From Bacillus sp. EB106-08-02-XG196 (lineage in GTDB: Bacteria > Bacillota > Bacilli > Bacillales > Cytobacillaceae), in contig NZ_JABWSY010000003.1 of NCBI RefSeq assembly GCF_013396335.1, positions 248,001 through 312,000 of the forward strand: DNA of 64,000 nt, given 5' to 3'. The position numbers and the translations under genes were made by a program. Numbering within the stretch: position 1 is the stretch's first letter; every line of letters starts with the position of its first letter. Of the stretch, positions 19,325-28,734 are shown one piece after another. The notes under the pieces are model-generated. The model ran no database searches. It was not told the DNA's origin and was given only the letters and a program-made list of their open reading frames with translations.

Positions 19325-22300
19325 AATTGTCAACCTGAAGTATGATGGCATGCAAAAGCAATATAAAGATACCACGTTTAATTTCCATAATGAGGAGACC
19401 TCAACAAATGGGCTCATTGCGATGATGAATGGGGGCGGAAAAGGTGTGTTCCTGCAAACGATTTTCCAAATCCTTAAACCTGGAACCTCGTGGGGAAAGC
19501 AGAACAATCGCTATTATCAGCAGTTCTTTTTTAATAATAAAGAGCAATTTATTCCCTATACCTTTCATGTTCTTATTCAATGGGAATTGGACGGTGCAGA
19601 CCGTCGCCATCTGATCACAGGAGGTATGTTTTCAGCTGAACAGCGGATTTCAATGAGTGAAGAAGGTGGAAATGAAAATAAGACCTTGGAACAGGAAGCA
19701 AAGATCCTCCCCAATATTACCTTTTACACAAGAGAATTTGAGCGTAGAGAAGAGGCAGCACTTGAGCATATTCCACTTTATGAAAATGATGAGGCTGCTG
19801 ATAGTGAAAGCTTGAAGGACTATCTAAAATGGAATGGATTTGACGTTTACCGAGATACGAAGAAGCACTATCGCATCCTTGATACATACGGAATTAACCG
19901 TAAAGACTGGGATATTATGAAGGATATTAACAAGGATGAAGGCGGTGTTGGGAAATACTTCGAGGGCGCTGAGGATGACCATTCCCTGTTCCAAAAACGA
20001 ATCATTCCTACTGTGAGTCAAGTCTTACATCGAACCGAACATCAAAAGGACGATCTGGTGGAGATTTTCAAAAGTCAGGCAAGTATCGCTAAGGACTTGC
20101 CTGTTCTATTAAAAAGAGAGCAAGCCCATAAAGAGTTTTTAGAAGATATTGTTCCATTCGAAGAGCACTTAGCTAAAGGAGTGGAACATAAAGAAATCGT
20201 CCATGCAAGTACACAGACAGGAAGACAACTCCTTGGTGCGCTGAAGCATTTGAAGCAATCGGAAGAGGAAAGTTTACTAGCTATCGAGAAAGATATGGAA
20301 AAATTAATCATAAGGCAAGCAGAACTTCGCTTTCAAAAAGATAATTTAGAGTTTGCAAAAGCTCACCGAGAGGTCATGGATTGGGAAAAGAAATTAGTAG
20401 AGGAAAGAGCTAAACATACTTCTTTACAAGAGATTGTTAAAGTGAAGCAGGAACGAAAAGAACAATTGGTCTTTCTAGCTTTATTAAAAGAGTGGAGTGA
20501 AAATGAACAAAGTATCACCTCTCTGTCACAACAGATTGCGACATTGGAACAAAATAGCGGCTTAGAGCAAGTGAATCAAAGAATGTCTGAAATCAAAGTA
20601 GAAGCTAGAAAAGAGTGGGACGAGTCCTATCAATCCATCCAAGATGGTGTTAAACAGTACTTGGGGTATCAAAAATATTTAAAGAAAAAAGCAACAGAGC
20701 TCGCGCAGCAAGATAAACAAAAGACAAAAGACATTGCCCAGCTTAGTACTGAAATTGATTTTCTTTATAAACAAATGCATAACTTTGAGTCTATGGAAGC
20801 GGCACTCATCCAAACATTTGGCGACCGCTTAAGCTATGACTTTAAGGGCTTGAACGAGGCTATTCTTAAACAAATTGAAGATAAAAAAGCTAGAGTAGTA
20901 GAGTTGCATGCAAAAGATAAACAATCTAGTGAACTGCAAAATCAGCTTGCTGCTTCACATGGTACGCTCGTCCAATCGATTCAGTATTCAGAAGAAAAAT
21001 GTGAAGAACTAAGCGCAGCAAATGAAGTGCAAAAGCAAAAAGAAGCAAAACTACTAGATAGGCTTCTTGGTATATTAGATGACGTCACTGCACCATTTAC
21101 ACCTTCTCTTTTATCAAAGTATAGCTTACAGATTGAAGAAACACTGAACCATAACCGTCAGCAAGCTGAACAAATGAAAAAAGAACTTTGGGAAACACAA
21201 CTCGACCACTCCTTAAACGATGAGCCTTTCTGGGTCGCAAATAAAGACGTGAAAGAATTAAAGGAATGGATTGATGAAAAGACTGGGATTGATGTGTTTT
21301 ATGGAACTCAATTTCTTCAATCCTTAGGGACAGAGGATATGGCGAGCTGCCTAATGTCAAATCCGCTTCTTCCATACGGTTTGGTCGTAAGTGGGCAGCA
21401 ATGGAAAAAAATAAATCATCAGGTTCTTTCAGGCAGGATGTTTAAAAGTCCTGTTCCGATTTTCTTGCGCGAGGAAATGAATAGTGAACATCAACAACTA
21501 TCCTTTGTAATCATTAACGGAACGGAGAAAGAACTTTTATCGAATAAAAACCAATTCACGGACTGGAAAATAAAGATTGCTAAACAAATAGAAGAAAAGA
21601 AAGATGCTCTCCTTGAAATTGAAAAAACAGAAATCTCATTACGTCGAATTTTAAAAGAAATTGATCGTTTTTTATCTGGTGAGCTTGCTAGTGATCTTGA
21701 AAAAGCTTGGAACCATGAGCTAAACGCTCTATCTTCCAAGAAAACGAAATTACAGGAAATCAAAACACAAGTTGATAAAGAAAAAGAATTACAGCTTGGG
21801 ATAAAAGAACAGCTGGAAAAGGCAAACGGCAAGATAGAAAAGCTGACAAAAGATGTAGAAACATTAGAGGCTTTTGATCAAGAAAAAACGCTTCACCAAG
21901 AAAATAAACGGGTCAAACTTGAGAAGGAAAAACAAAAGGAAGCCTTGACTATTCAGCAGCAAGAAATAGGAAAAGAATATCAAACTATCGTTGATTTGCA
22001 AAACCAGTGGAATCAAACGTATGTTGAATGGAAGCTTACAACTGAACAAAATATCAAGGAGATATCCTTCTTTATTGAAGAAGCCGTTTTTCCTCCTGAC
22101 CAAAAAGCGGACCAAAGCGAAGAGGTTCCTCATCTATCGCTGCATTTACTACAAGAGATAAACGGAAGTATCGAAGAGCTAAAGCAGCTGCAAAAATCTA
22201 AAGAAGAACAGGCTAAAGAATTACTCGTTCTACAAGCAAGAAAAGAAACCGAACAGAAGCAGCAAAAGAAATTAGAAAAGAAACTCACAACTCATAATGA

Positions 22301-23765
22301 AGATTGGAAGGATGCTCCGGAACCATCTGAACCAATCAGTATCTTAGAAAATATGCTGCAAACTGCACAGAAGGAAGCAAAGGCAGCGGAAAAAGAAGAA
22401 CGGGATCAAGGAACGGCTGTAACCGTCGCCGAAACGTCCTTAAAGCATGCAGCGGAACAACGTGGAAAGTCAGAGAAGAAAGTCGAGAAGCATGAAAAAC
22501 AGCCAGAAGAATGGGTAGATCTTGACTTAGTGGTTAAAGAAGTAGAAATAAAAGACCAAACAAAGTTAACGAAAGAGGAAGTAAAGCAGGCGGAGAAACG
22601 CAAAAAAGAAACTGAAAATCATATTACTGGTTATGAAGGAGATCTCCTAACACTATCCGTCATCCTAAAGGAAGAAGCGGGAGTATTTACGAATGAGGAT
22701 GTAGAACAAATTAAGAGTCAAGGAAAAGCAAGTATCTTATCCTGGTGTGAAAAACATCAAGCTATACAAGAAGAAGGCCAAGAGAAGCATGCGAAAATCG
22801 ATCAATCATTACGAAATTTAAAGCTGACAATTGAAGGCAAGGATTGGGAGATTCGCTTTAAAAATGAAGTATTAACAACACTTGACCATATGGATACAAG
22901 GCATTATACGCATATCCAAAGCGTTGTTAAAAATATGAAGCGTTTTTCACAAAGTGGATTGGAGCAATTGGAACGCGATAAGGAAAGAGCAGAAAAGGCG
23001 CAAAACTTCTGGGCTAGCCGTGCCAGCATGAAAGTGATGAGCATTTCAGAGGCAATTCGTTCAATGGTTTCAAAAATGAAGTTGAAAAATGAACGAGGGT
23101 CCTTTCCGCTCGTCCAGCTTAAAGAAGACATCTTACCTAAAAAGCCTGAAGATATCGAACCATTGCTGAAGCAGCATTTCGTAGCTGCAATTAATAAAAT
23201 AACCAAACAATTTGATCTAATCGATAATCATAATCGAGCATTAGATGAAGAAGTCAAACAATTGATTAGTGATGAACAAATTTTGTTTGTTTCACTAAGA
23301 AATAGGTATCCTGAACTGCTTGTCTATAACATGCGAACGGATAATGCCTTTATGTACGGAAAACCGCAAAGAGAACATTATTCAACCTGGCAGACGATTA
23401 ATCAAGGTTCTAAGACGAAATCAGATGGCAGCGGAGGGCAAAAGCTATCAGCCCGAATGGTGATGATGATGATGTTACTATCTGTTAAAAGTGAAACCGA
23501 CCAAAGCTGGGTTCCATTAGTCTGTGATAATCCGTTCGGACAAGCAGCCTCAGCACATGTCCTTGATCCAATATTTGCCGTTGCTGAAAAACTGAAGTTC
23601 CAATTCATCGTCGTTACTCCGCCGGAACTGGTGAAAACGGAAATCAGCCAAAGATTTGACGCCTATTATAAATTAGACTTCATTCGTGAAAAAGGAAAAG
23701 AAATTGTTTCCGACACAATTGTTCCCGCATTTCGGATATATCAAGGCGAGGAAGTTACTCAATAA
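19302..23765 (+). CDS. jetC: Wadjet SMC-like ATPase JetC
   Basis: A 1487-residue SMC/MukB-type motor protein, the engine that extrudes DNA loops on small circular plasmids. The N-terminal head has a P-loop region GLIAMMNGGGKGVF (residues 37-50). Long charged coiled-coil arms occupy roughly 230-620 and 780-1290, with a hinge-like stretch near 630-720. The C-terminal head has the ABC signature SDGSGGQKLSA (1374-1384) and a Walker B-like WVPLVCDNPFGQAAS with D1409. The P-loop is unusual: lysine 47 is followed by Gly instead of Ser/Thr, and the leading Gly of the consensus is Met. The start is ATG 19302, seven bases after GGAGGAG; ATG 19296 is too close to it. A fossil of a second jetC tail lies at 4048-4131. 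Confidence 0.93.
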   Translation: MPKINRIRIVNLKYDGMQKQYKDTTFNFHNEETSTNGLIAMMNGGGKGVFLQTIFQILKPGTSWGKQNNRYYQQFFFNNKEQFIPYTFHVLIQWELDGADRRHLITGGMFSAEQRISMSEEGGNENKTLEQEAKILPNITFYTREFERREEAALEHIPLYENDEAADSESLKDYLKWNGFDVYRDTKKHYRILDTYGINRKDWDIMKDINKDEGGVGKYFEGAEDDHSLFQKRIIPTVSQVLHRTEHQKDDLVEIFKSQASIAKDLPVLLKREQAHKEFLEDIVPFEEHLAKGVEHKEIVHASTQTGRQLLGALKHLKQSEEESLLAIEKDMEKLIIRQAELRFQKDNLEFAKAHREVMDWEKKLVEERAKHTSLQEIVKVKQERKEQLVFLALLKEWSENEQSITSLSQQIATLEQNSGLEQVNQRMSEIKVEARKEWDESYQSIQDGVKQYLGYQKYLKKKATELAQQDKQKTKDIAQLSTEIDFLYKQMHNFESMEAALIQTFGDRLSYDFKGLNEAILKQIEDKKARVVELHAKDKQSSELQNQLAASHGTLVQSIQYSEEKCEELSAANEVQKQKEAKLLDRLLGILDDVTAPFTPSLLSKYSLQIEETLNHNRQQAEQMKKELWETQLDHSLNDEPFWVANKDVKELKEWIDEKTGIDVFYGTQFLQSLGTEDMASCLMSNPLLPYGLVVSGQQWKKINHQVLSGRMFKSPVPIFLREEMNSEHQQLSFVIINGTEKELLSNKNQFTDWKIKIAKQIEEKKDALLEIEKTEISLRRILKEIDRFLSGELASDLEKAWNHELNALSSKKTKLQEIKTQVDKEKELQLGIKEQLEKANGKIEKLTKDVETLEAFDQEKTLHQENKRVKLEKEKQKEALTIQQQEIGKEYQTIVDLQNQWNQTYVEWKLTTEQNIKEISFFIEEAVFPPDQKADQSEEVPHLSLHLLQEINGSIEELKQLQKSKEEQAKELLVLQARKETEQKQQKKLEKKLTTHNEDWKDAPEPSEPISILENMLQTAQKEAKAAEKEERDQGTAVTVAETSLKHAAEQRGKSEKKVEKHEKQPEEWVDLDLVVKEVEIKDQTKLTKEEVKQAEKRKKETENHITGYEGDLLTLSVILKEEAGVFTNEDVEQIKSQGKASILSWCEKHQAIQEEGQEKHAKIDQSLRNLKLTIEGKDWEIRFKNEVLTTLDHMDTRHYTHIQSVVKNMKRFSQSGLEQLERDKERAEKAQNFWASRASMKVMSISEAIRSMVSKMKLKNERGSFPLVQLKEDILPKKPEDIEPLLKQHFVAAINKITKQFDLIDNHNRALDEEVKQLISDEQILFVSLRNRYPELLVYNMRTDNAFMYGKPQREHYSTWQTINQGSKTKSDGSGGQKLSARMVMMMMLLSVKSETDQSWVPLVCDNPFGQAASAHVLDPIFAVAEKLKFQFIVVTPPELVKTEISQRFDAYYKLDFIREKGKEIVSDTIVPAFRIYQGEEVTQ

Positions 23766-23786
23766 GGTTATAAAGGATTTCAACAT

Positions 23787-23824
23787 AAAAATCTCACTTT
23801 CTATATAGAAGGTGAGATTTTTTG
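23787..23824 (+). terminator. Terminator of the Wadjet operon
   Basis: Two 18-base arms (23787-23804 and 23805-23822) pair almost perfectly, with AAAAATCTCAC at the base and GTGAGATTTTTT at the end. Confidence 0.88.
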
Positions 23825-24145
23825 TTTTAGAAGGCACCTTAGATGGTCAAGGAAGGTAACGTGCACATTATATTGAAAAGATAGTTTGTAAGATTTTTAT
23901 GAAAATAATATTAAGAAAAACAGGAAAAAAAGGCTATGTAATGTCGATAGAAATTGCCGTTGATTGGAAGAAATCCGAATTATTGTTGTGAATTTTTTCT
24001 TCAACTAAATGGAATGGCCTATTATATATGAACCATTTAATGCAAACCATATTATTTTTCTATTTACAAACTTCATAATTTTTTAATAAATCCTAGTTAT
24101 AATCAAAAACGTGGTGAAAATATGTAATTTGAGAGGGGATAAATC
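23825..24145 (+). promoter_or_regulatory. Intergenic region with likely phoD promoter
   Basis: No gene is visible in these 321 bases. A TATAAT lies at 24098-24103 without a good -35 element. Upstream are TTTACA (24063-24068) and TTCATA (24072-24077), similar to the TT(A/T)ACA units bound by phosphorylated PhoP. An activator-dependent, phosphate-starvation promoter is plausible, but the 11-bp repeat spacing of a proper Pho box is not clear. Confidence 0.4.
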
Positions 24146-25891
24146 ATGACTAATTTGGACGAAATGATTAGGAAGTTTAACGAGCAAAATTTGAAAAAGA
24201 ATATAGATCGCCGCAGTTTTCTTCATGGAGCCGGCAAGATCGCTGGGCTCTCACTTGGGCTGACCATTGCTCAATCATTGGGAGGATTTAAAGTAGATGC
24301 AGCTCCGAACTTCAGCGAATATCCTTTTACTCTTGGTGTTGCTTCCGGCGATCCTCTGTCTGACAGTGTTGTATTATGGACAAGGTTAGCTCCGGATCCA
24401 TTAAATGGCGGCGGAATGCCAGCACATATCGTTCCCGTTAATTGGGAGCTTTCCACTGATGAAAACTTCCGAAACATAATCAAAAGAGGCACGGAACATG
24501 CTTCCCCTGATCTCGCACATTCAGTTCATGTAGAAGTGAGCGGCCTACAAGCGAATAGTGTTTATTTTTACCGTTTCAAGACCGGAAATGAAATAAGTCC
24601 TGTTGGAAAAACAAAAACCTTACCGGCAGCAGGTGCCAACGTAGCAAGCATGACGTTCGCATTCGCTTCTTGTCAGCAGTATGAACACGGCTATTTTACT
24701 GCGTACAAGCATTTGGCGAAGGAGGATCTGGATCTTGTATTCCACCTTGGCGATTACATATATGAATACGGTACGAACGAGTATCTTTCATCAACGGGCA
24801 ATGTCCGTGCCCACAAAGGCGATGAAATTATCACAATTGAAGATTACCGTACTCGTCATGCCCAATATCGTTCTGATGAACACCTCAAGGCTGCACACGC
24901 TGCATTCCCGTGGGTTGTTACTTGGGATGATCATGAAGTTGAAAACAATTACGCAAATGTCATTCCAGAAAAAGGCCAGTCTGTTGAGGCATTTATAAAG
25001 CGTCGTGCTGCTGCGTACCAGGCTTATTATGAGCATATGCCACTCCGCAGGTCGTCATTGCCCCACGATGGCGGCATGCAATTATACCGGGATTTTACCT
25101 ATGGTGATTTGGCAAACTTCTATGTTCTCGATACACGTCAGTACCGAGATGACCAGGCGAATGGTGATGGGTCGAAAGCTCATACACCGGAATCCTTGGA
25201 TCCAAAGCGCACTCTTCTTGGAACAGAACAAGAACAATGGCTCATTGGCAATCTAGGAAACTCAAAATCTCATTGGAATGTCCTTGCCCAACAGATTTTC
25301 TTTGCGCAGCGCAAATCGGGAAGCATCACAGCACCTAAATTCAGTATGGATTCATGGGATGGATATCCGGTGGCACGTCAGCGAATCACTGATTTTGCTG
25401 CTGGCAGTAACATCAACAATGTTATCGTTCTTACTGGAGATGTGCATGCAAGCTGGGCTTCTAACCTTACCACTGATTTTAACAATCCAGAGGCTCCGAT
25501 TTTTGGAGCAGAGTTTGTTGGAACATCGATTACTTCAGGAGGAAACGGATCTGATTGGCGTGCAGACACGGCCAAATCTTTGGCGGATAACCCGCACATT
25601 AAATTCTTTAATAATTACCGCGGTTATGTTCGCTGCCAGGTCACTCCAGAACAATGGCGTGCAGATTACCGTGTCGTTCCTTTTGTGACTGAGCAAGGAG
25701 CTGATATTTCAACAAGAGCATCATTTGTTTTTGAGAAAGACCAGAACGGGCTCAAAGGAATAGCGGCTACTACAGTCCCTATGGGTATACAAATGTCTGC
25801 TGAAGTGGAAGAAGACCGCCACCGTGCCCACGCTCGGGCGCACGAAAAGCAAATGGAGAAAAAGCGCAAACGCGAAGCCGTTACGAATTAA
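24146..25891 (+). CDS. phoD: PhoD-type alkaline phosphatase/phosphodiesterase, Tat-exported
   Basis: A 581-residue metallophosphoesterase of the PhoD family that releases phosphate from mono- and diesters outside the cell. The N-terminus carries a twin-arginine signal (NIDRRSFLHGAGKIAGLSLGLTIAQ, about residues 19-43). An N-terminal PhoD domain follows (YPFTLGVASGDPLSDSVVLWTRLAP), then the metal-binding catalytic part with FHLGDYIYEYG (about 195-205), TWDDHEVENNY (about 259-269) and LTGDVHASWA (about 430-439). The extreme C-terminus is rich in Arg, Lys, His and Glu. It is a single gene with its own terminator. A possible PhoP-dependent promoter lies upstream. Confidence 0.95.
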   Translation: MTNLDEMIRKFNEQNLKKNIDRRSFLHGAGKIAGLSLGLTIAQSLGGFKVDAAPNFSEYPFTLGVASGDPLSDSVVLWTRLAPDPLNGGGMPAHIVPVNWELSTDENFRNIIKRGTEHASPDLAHSVHVEVSGLQANSVYFYRFKTGNEISPVGKTKTLPAAGANVASMTFAFASCQQYEHGYFTAYKHLAKEDLDLVFHLGDYIYEYGTNEYLSSTGNVRAHKGDEIITIEDYRTRHAQYRSDEHLKAAHAAFPWVVTWDDHEVENNYANVIPEKGQSVEAFIKRRAAAYQAYYEHMPLRRSSLPHDGGMQLYRDFTYGDLANFYVLDTRQYRDDQANGDGSKAHTPESLDPKRTLLGTEQEQWLIGNLGNSKSHWNVLAQQIFFAQRKSGSITAPKFSMDSWDGYPVARQRITDFAAGSNINNVIVLTGDVHASWASNLTTDFNNPEAPIFGAEFVGTSITSGGNGSDWRADTAKSLADNPHIKFFNNYRGYVRCQVTPEQWRADYRVVPFVTEQGADISTRASFVFEKDQNGLKGIAATTVPMGIQMSAEVEEDRHRAHARAHEKQMEKKRKREAVTN

Positions 25892-25906
25892 TTTTGTTAG
25901 AGTAGA

Positions 25907-25941
25907 AAGAGTGCTGGTGGAATTACCCAGCTCTCTTTTTT
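25907..25941 (+). terminator. Terminator of phoD
   Basis: AAGAGTGCTGG (25907-25917) pairs with CCAGCTCTCTT (25927-25937) with one mismatch and runs into T5. Confidence 0.8.
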
Positions 25942-26052
25942 GTATAGTTATTAAAAATTATTCAAGAATTCACTAATAATGGTCTTTTCGCTTGCAGCCT
26001 GATGTGGAAGTACGACTAGCAAAAGTGAAGGCGATTATAAGACAAAACCAGA

Positions 26053-26066
26053 TGTTAACGTTAACA
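26053..26066 (+). promoter_or_regulatory. Operator 1 of the uxa promoter
   Basis: TGTTAACGTTAACA is a perfect 14-bp palindrome of the LacI/GalR operator type with central CG. It lies just upstream of a -35 TTTACA (26072-26077), whose -10 TAGACT (26095-26100) follows at 17 bases. Confidence 0.75.
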
Positions 26067-26115
26067 ATTTATTTACAATGTTTTTCAGATTTGTTAGACT
26101 GAAAATAAAGAGTTT

Positions 26116-26129
26116 TGTTAACGTTAACA
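26116..26129 (+). promoter_or_regulatory. Operator 2 of the uxa promoter
   Basis: A second identical copy of TGTTAACGTTAACA, downstream of the promoter. Centre-to-centre distance from operator 1 is 63 bp, six helical turns, which suits looping by one repressor. The likely repressor is the LacI protein encoded at 27674. Confidence 0.75.
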
Positions 26130-26151
26130 TTTTATATTAGGATGGTGCAAA

Positions 26152-27582
26152 GTGGAAAAATTTATGGATGAAAACTTTTTATTAAAAAATAAAACCGCTA
26201 TCTCTTTATTCCATGATTACGCAAAAGACATGCCAATTATTGATTACCATTGCCATTTAAGTCCGAAGGAAATCTATGAAAATAAGAAATTTAAAAATAT
26301 TACGGAAGCCTGGTTGTATGGTGATCATTATAAATGGAGAGCAATGAGAGCCAACGGAATATCCGAAGAATATATAACAGGGAATTCCAGTGACTATGAA
26401 AAGTTCCTTGCATGGGCTAGAACCGTACCTATGACAATAGGAAATCCATTATACAATTGGACTCATTTAGAATTACAGCGGTTCTTCGGTATCTATGATT
26501 TGTTAAATGAACAAAGTGCACCAGTAATTTGGGAAAAAGTAAATACCAAACTTAACGAAGAGGGATTTAGTGTAAGGAATTTGATTGAAAAGTCAAAAGT
26601 CAAGGTTGTTTGTACTACAGATGACCCTGTAGACAGCCTTGAATACCATCTAAAGTTAAGAGAAGAAAATTCATATTCAGTCAGTGTTGTACCAGGTTTC
26701 AGACCTGATAAAGGATTAGAAATAAACCGTGAAGGATTTATGGAATGGGTCGCTAAGCTTGAGAAATCTGCTGAAATAAATATTGTGACTTATGAAGATT
26801 TCCTTGCTGCGCTTGAAGCTCGAGTGCAATTTTTCCATTCTGCTGGAGGCAGGGTATCGGATCATGCTTTAGATTCTATGGTATTTGAAGAAACAACCTT
26901 CGAAGAAGTGAATGAGATTTTTTCAAAGAGATTATCGGGCAGCAGTATTTCTCTTCAAGAGGAAAAGAAGTTCAAAACGTTCACGTTAATCTATCTTGGT
27001 AAGCTGTATTCCGAACTAGACTGGGCCATGCAGTTCCATATTAATGCTCACCGTAACAATAATACGAGGATGTTCAAGATTCTAGGTCCTGACACAGGCT
27101 ATGATTCTATGAATGACGACCAAATAGCAAAGCCGTTAGTCCATATTCTGAACGCACTGGAGAAGGATAACCAGCTTCCTAAGACGATTATTTATTCATT
27201 GAATCCTGGAGATAACTATGTAATCGCAAGCATCATAAATAGTTTCCAAGACGGTAAGACGCCTGGAAAAATTCAATTCGGTACAGCATGGTGGTTCAAC
27301 GATACAAAAGAGGGCATGCTTGAACAGATGAAGGCATTGTCCACAGTTGGTCTTTTCAGCCGATTTATCGGTATGCTTACTGACTCAAGAAGTTTTCTAT
27401 CTTATACAAGACATGAATATTTCCGAAGATTGGTTTGCAACTTAATCGGCGAATGGGTGGAAAACGGCGAGGCACCTAATGATATAGAGTTACTAGGGCA
27501 AATTGTTCAGGGGATTTCCTATTACAACGCCAAAAACTATTTTGACTTTCAGGAAGCAGAAACCGTTGAGTACATCTCTTAA
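26152..27582 (+). CDS. uxaC: Glucuronate/galacturonate isomerase
   Basis: A 476-residue cytoplasmic isomerase that converts D-galacturonate to D-tagaturonate (and D-glucuronate to D-fructuronate), the first step after pectin breakdown. Family features are MPIIDYHCHLSPKEIYENKKF near the N-terminus (metal-binding HCH), VVCTTDDPVDSLEYH (about 149-163), QFHINAHRNNNTRMF in the middle and GTAWWFNDTKEGMLEQM near the end. The start is GTG 26152, giving MEKFMDENFLL, which matches the usual N-terminus; ATG 26164 would cut it. It heads the uxaC-lacI-uxaB-uxaA group and is controlled by two TGTTAACGTTAACA operators. Confidence 0.95.
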   Translation: MEKFMDENFLLKNKTAISLFHDYAKDMPIIDYHCHLSPKEIYENKKFKNITEAWLYGDHYKWRAMRANGISEEYITGNSSDYEKFLAWARTVPMTIGNPLYNWTHLELQRFFGIYDLLNEQSAPVIWEKVNTKLNEEGFSVRNLIEKSKVKVVCTTDDPVDSLEYHLKLREENSYSVSVVPGFRPDKGLEINREGFMEWVAKLEKSAEINIVTYEDFLAALEARVQFFHSAGGRVSDHALDSMVFEETTFEEVNEIFSKRLSGSSISLQEEKKFKTFTLIYLGKLYSELDWAMQFHINAHRNNNTRMFKILGPDTGYDSMNDDQIAKPLVHILNALEKDNQLPKTIIYSLNPGDNYVIASIINSFQDGKTPGKIQFGTAWWFNDTKEGMLEQMKALSTVGLFSRFIGMLTDSRSFLSYTRHEYFRRLVCNLIGEWVENGEAPNDIELLGQIVQGISYYNAKNYFDFQEAETVEYIS

Positions 27583-27673
27583 AAGCAGTAGCTAAAAAGT
27601 TTTATAGCTGGAGAGGCAGCAAGGATAAGGTATAATGAACTTAATTATTCTTTGCAAAAGGCAGGTCAAGACA

Positions 27674-28672
27674 ATGGTTACTATAAAAGATATTGCAAAA
27701 TTGGCCAATGTATCTCATACAACTGTATCAAGGGCGCTAAACAACAGCCCTTTTATTAAAGAGCCAACGAGGAGGAAAATACTTGATATTGCCTCCCAGC
27801 TAAATTATACGCCTAATTACAATGCAAAAAGTCTGGTCATGCAAAAGTCGCATACGATTGGTTTATTTTTAACAAGTATTAGCAATGGCACATCGCCAAG
27901 CTTCCTTGCAGACACAATTAAGGGAGTAAACAGTACCATTAGCCAAGAATATAACCTTTTTATTCGGGGTATCGATGATTATCAGGATTATTCGGGTATT
28001 AATTTGCAAAGATTTGACGGGATCATTTTAATGAGCCAAAGTGTACGGGATCATTCTTTTATTTATCATGTACTCCAAAAGAAAATTCCCCTCGTCGTGC
28101 TTAACAGAGAAATTGAAGAAGATTACATCATCAACATTCTCTCTAACGATACAGAGGGATCGAGACAAGCTGTGCAGTATTTAATAGATTGCGGTCATAC
28201 AGATATCGCAGTCATTGAAGGAATTCCAACCTTTAAATCAACGCAAATGCGTAAGGACGGTTATCTTACTGCGCTGATTGATAATGGCATTACGATTCAG
28301 CCGGACTATTCCGTGAGCGGAAATTATGATATGGAAAGCGGATATCAGGGAATGGAAAAATTACTGTCCTTGAAAAAGCCTCCAACAGCCGTTTTTTGTT
28401 CCAATGACGACATGGCCATTGGTGCAATGAATGCTGTGTTTGCTAGTGGGTTGAATGTCCCGAATGACATTTCTATTGTTGGATTTGATGATATTGGTTT
28501 CGCCCAATATACAACACCAAAGCTAACAACGGTAAAGCGGCCCTTAGAAAAAATCAGTGTACTGGGTGCGGAAAAAATCCTTTCACTCGTAACTGGCCAA
28601 GAAGAAAAAGCCGAAAAGGTTTTTGCCAATACAGAATTAATCATAAGAGATTCTGTTAAGAAGAGAGGTTAG
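27674..28672 (+). CDS. LacI/GalR-family regulator of the galacturonate genes
   Basis: A 332-residue repressor, similar in type to KdgR. The helix-turn-helix TIKDIAKLANVSHTTVSRALNNSPFIKEPTR occupies residues 3-33, followed by the hinge ILDIASQLNYTPNYNAKSLV and a periplasmic-binding-type effector domain (about 60-330). I chose ATG 27674 because a TATAAT lies at 27631-27636, so the upstream in-frame ATG 27635 would fall before transcription starts. The LacI-type palindromes in front of uxaC, uxaB and the leftward esterase/exporter genes are its probable binding sites. The inducer is likely a galacturonate breakdown product, which the sequence cannot specify. Confidence 0.9.
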   Translation: MVTIKDIAKLANVSHTTVSRALNNSPFIKEPTRRKILDIASQLNYTPNYNAKSLVMQKSHTIGLFLTSISNGTSPSFLADTIKGVNSTISQEYNLFIRGIDDYQDYSGINLQRFDGIILMSQSVRDHSFIYHVLQKKIPLVVLNREIEEDYIINILSNDTEGSRQAVQYLIDCGHTDIAVIEGIPTFKSTQMRKDGYLTALIDNGITIQPDYSVSGNYDMESGYQGMEKLLSLKKPPTAVFCSNDDMAIGAMNAVFASGLNVPNDISIVGFDDIGFAQYTTPKLTTVKRPLEKISVLGAEKILSLVTGQEEKAEKVFANTELIIRDSVKKRG

Positions 28673-28698
28673 TTTTTACCTTTCTTTATGAACAAAAA

Positions 28699-28712
28699 TG
28701 TTAACGTGTGCA
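28699..28712 (+). promoter_or_regulatory. Degenerate operator upstream of uxaB
   Basis: TGTTAACGTGTGCA matches 11 of 14 positions of TGTTAACGTTAACA. The left half is perfect. It lies 22 bases before the uxaB start. Confidence 0.5.
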
Positions 28713-28734
28713 TAATGGAAAGGGGAAAAGAATA

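Noticed and set aside
16003-23765. Reading the four-gene operon as a chromosomal MukBEF/Mks condensin
   Set aside because: The TOPRIM JetD-type gene in the same coupled operon, and a sole promoter and terminator, mark it as Wadjet; Bacillaceae chromosomes normally use Smc-ScpAB.
25983-25998. A weak minus-strand cre-like sequence (TGCAAGCGAAAAGA) upstream of uxaC
   Set aside because: Three mismatches to consensus, including the conserved terminal CA; not listed as a feature.
25960-26050. Frame reading PDVEVRLAKVKAIIRQN, similar to the end of a response-regulator receiver domain
   Set aside because: The similarity is short, no start or upstream part exists, stops precede it closely, and it runs into the uxa operator. 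Chance is more likely.
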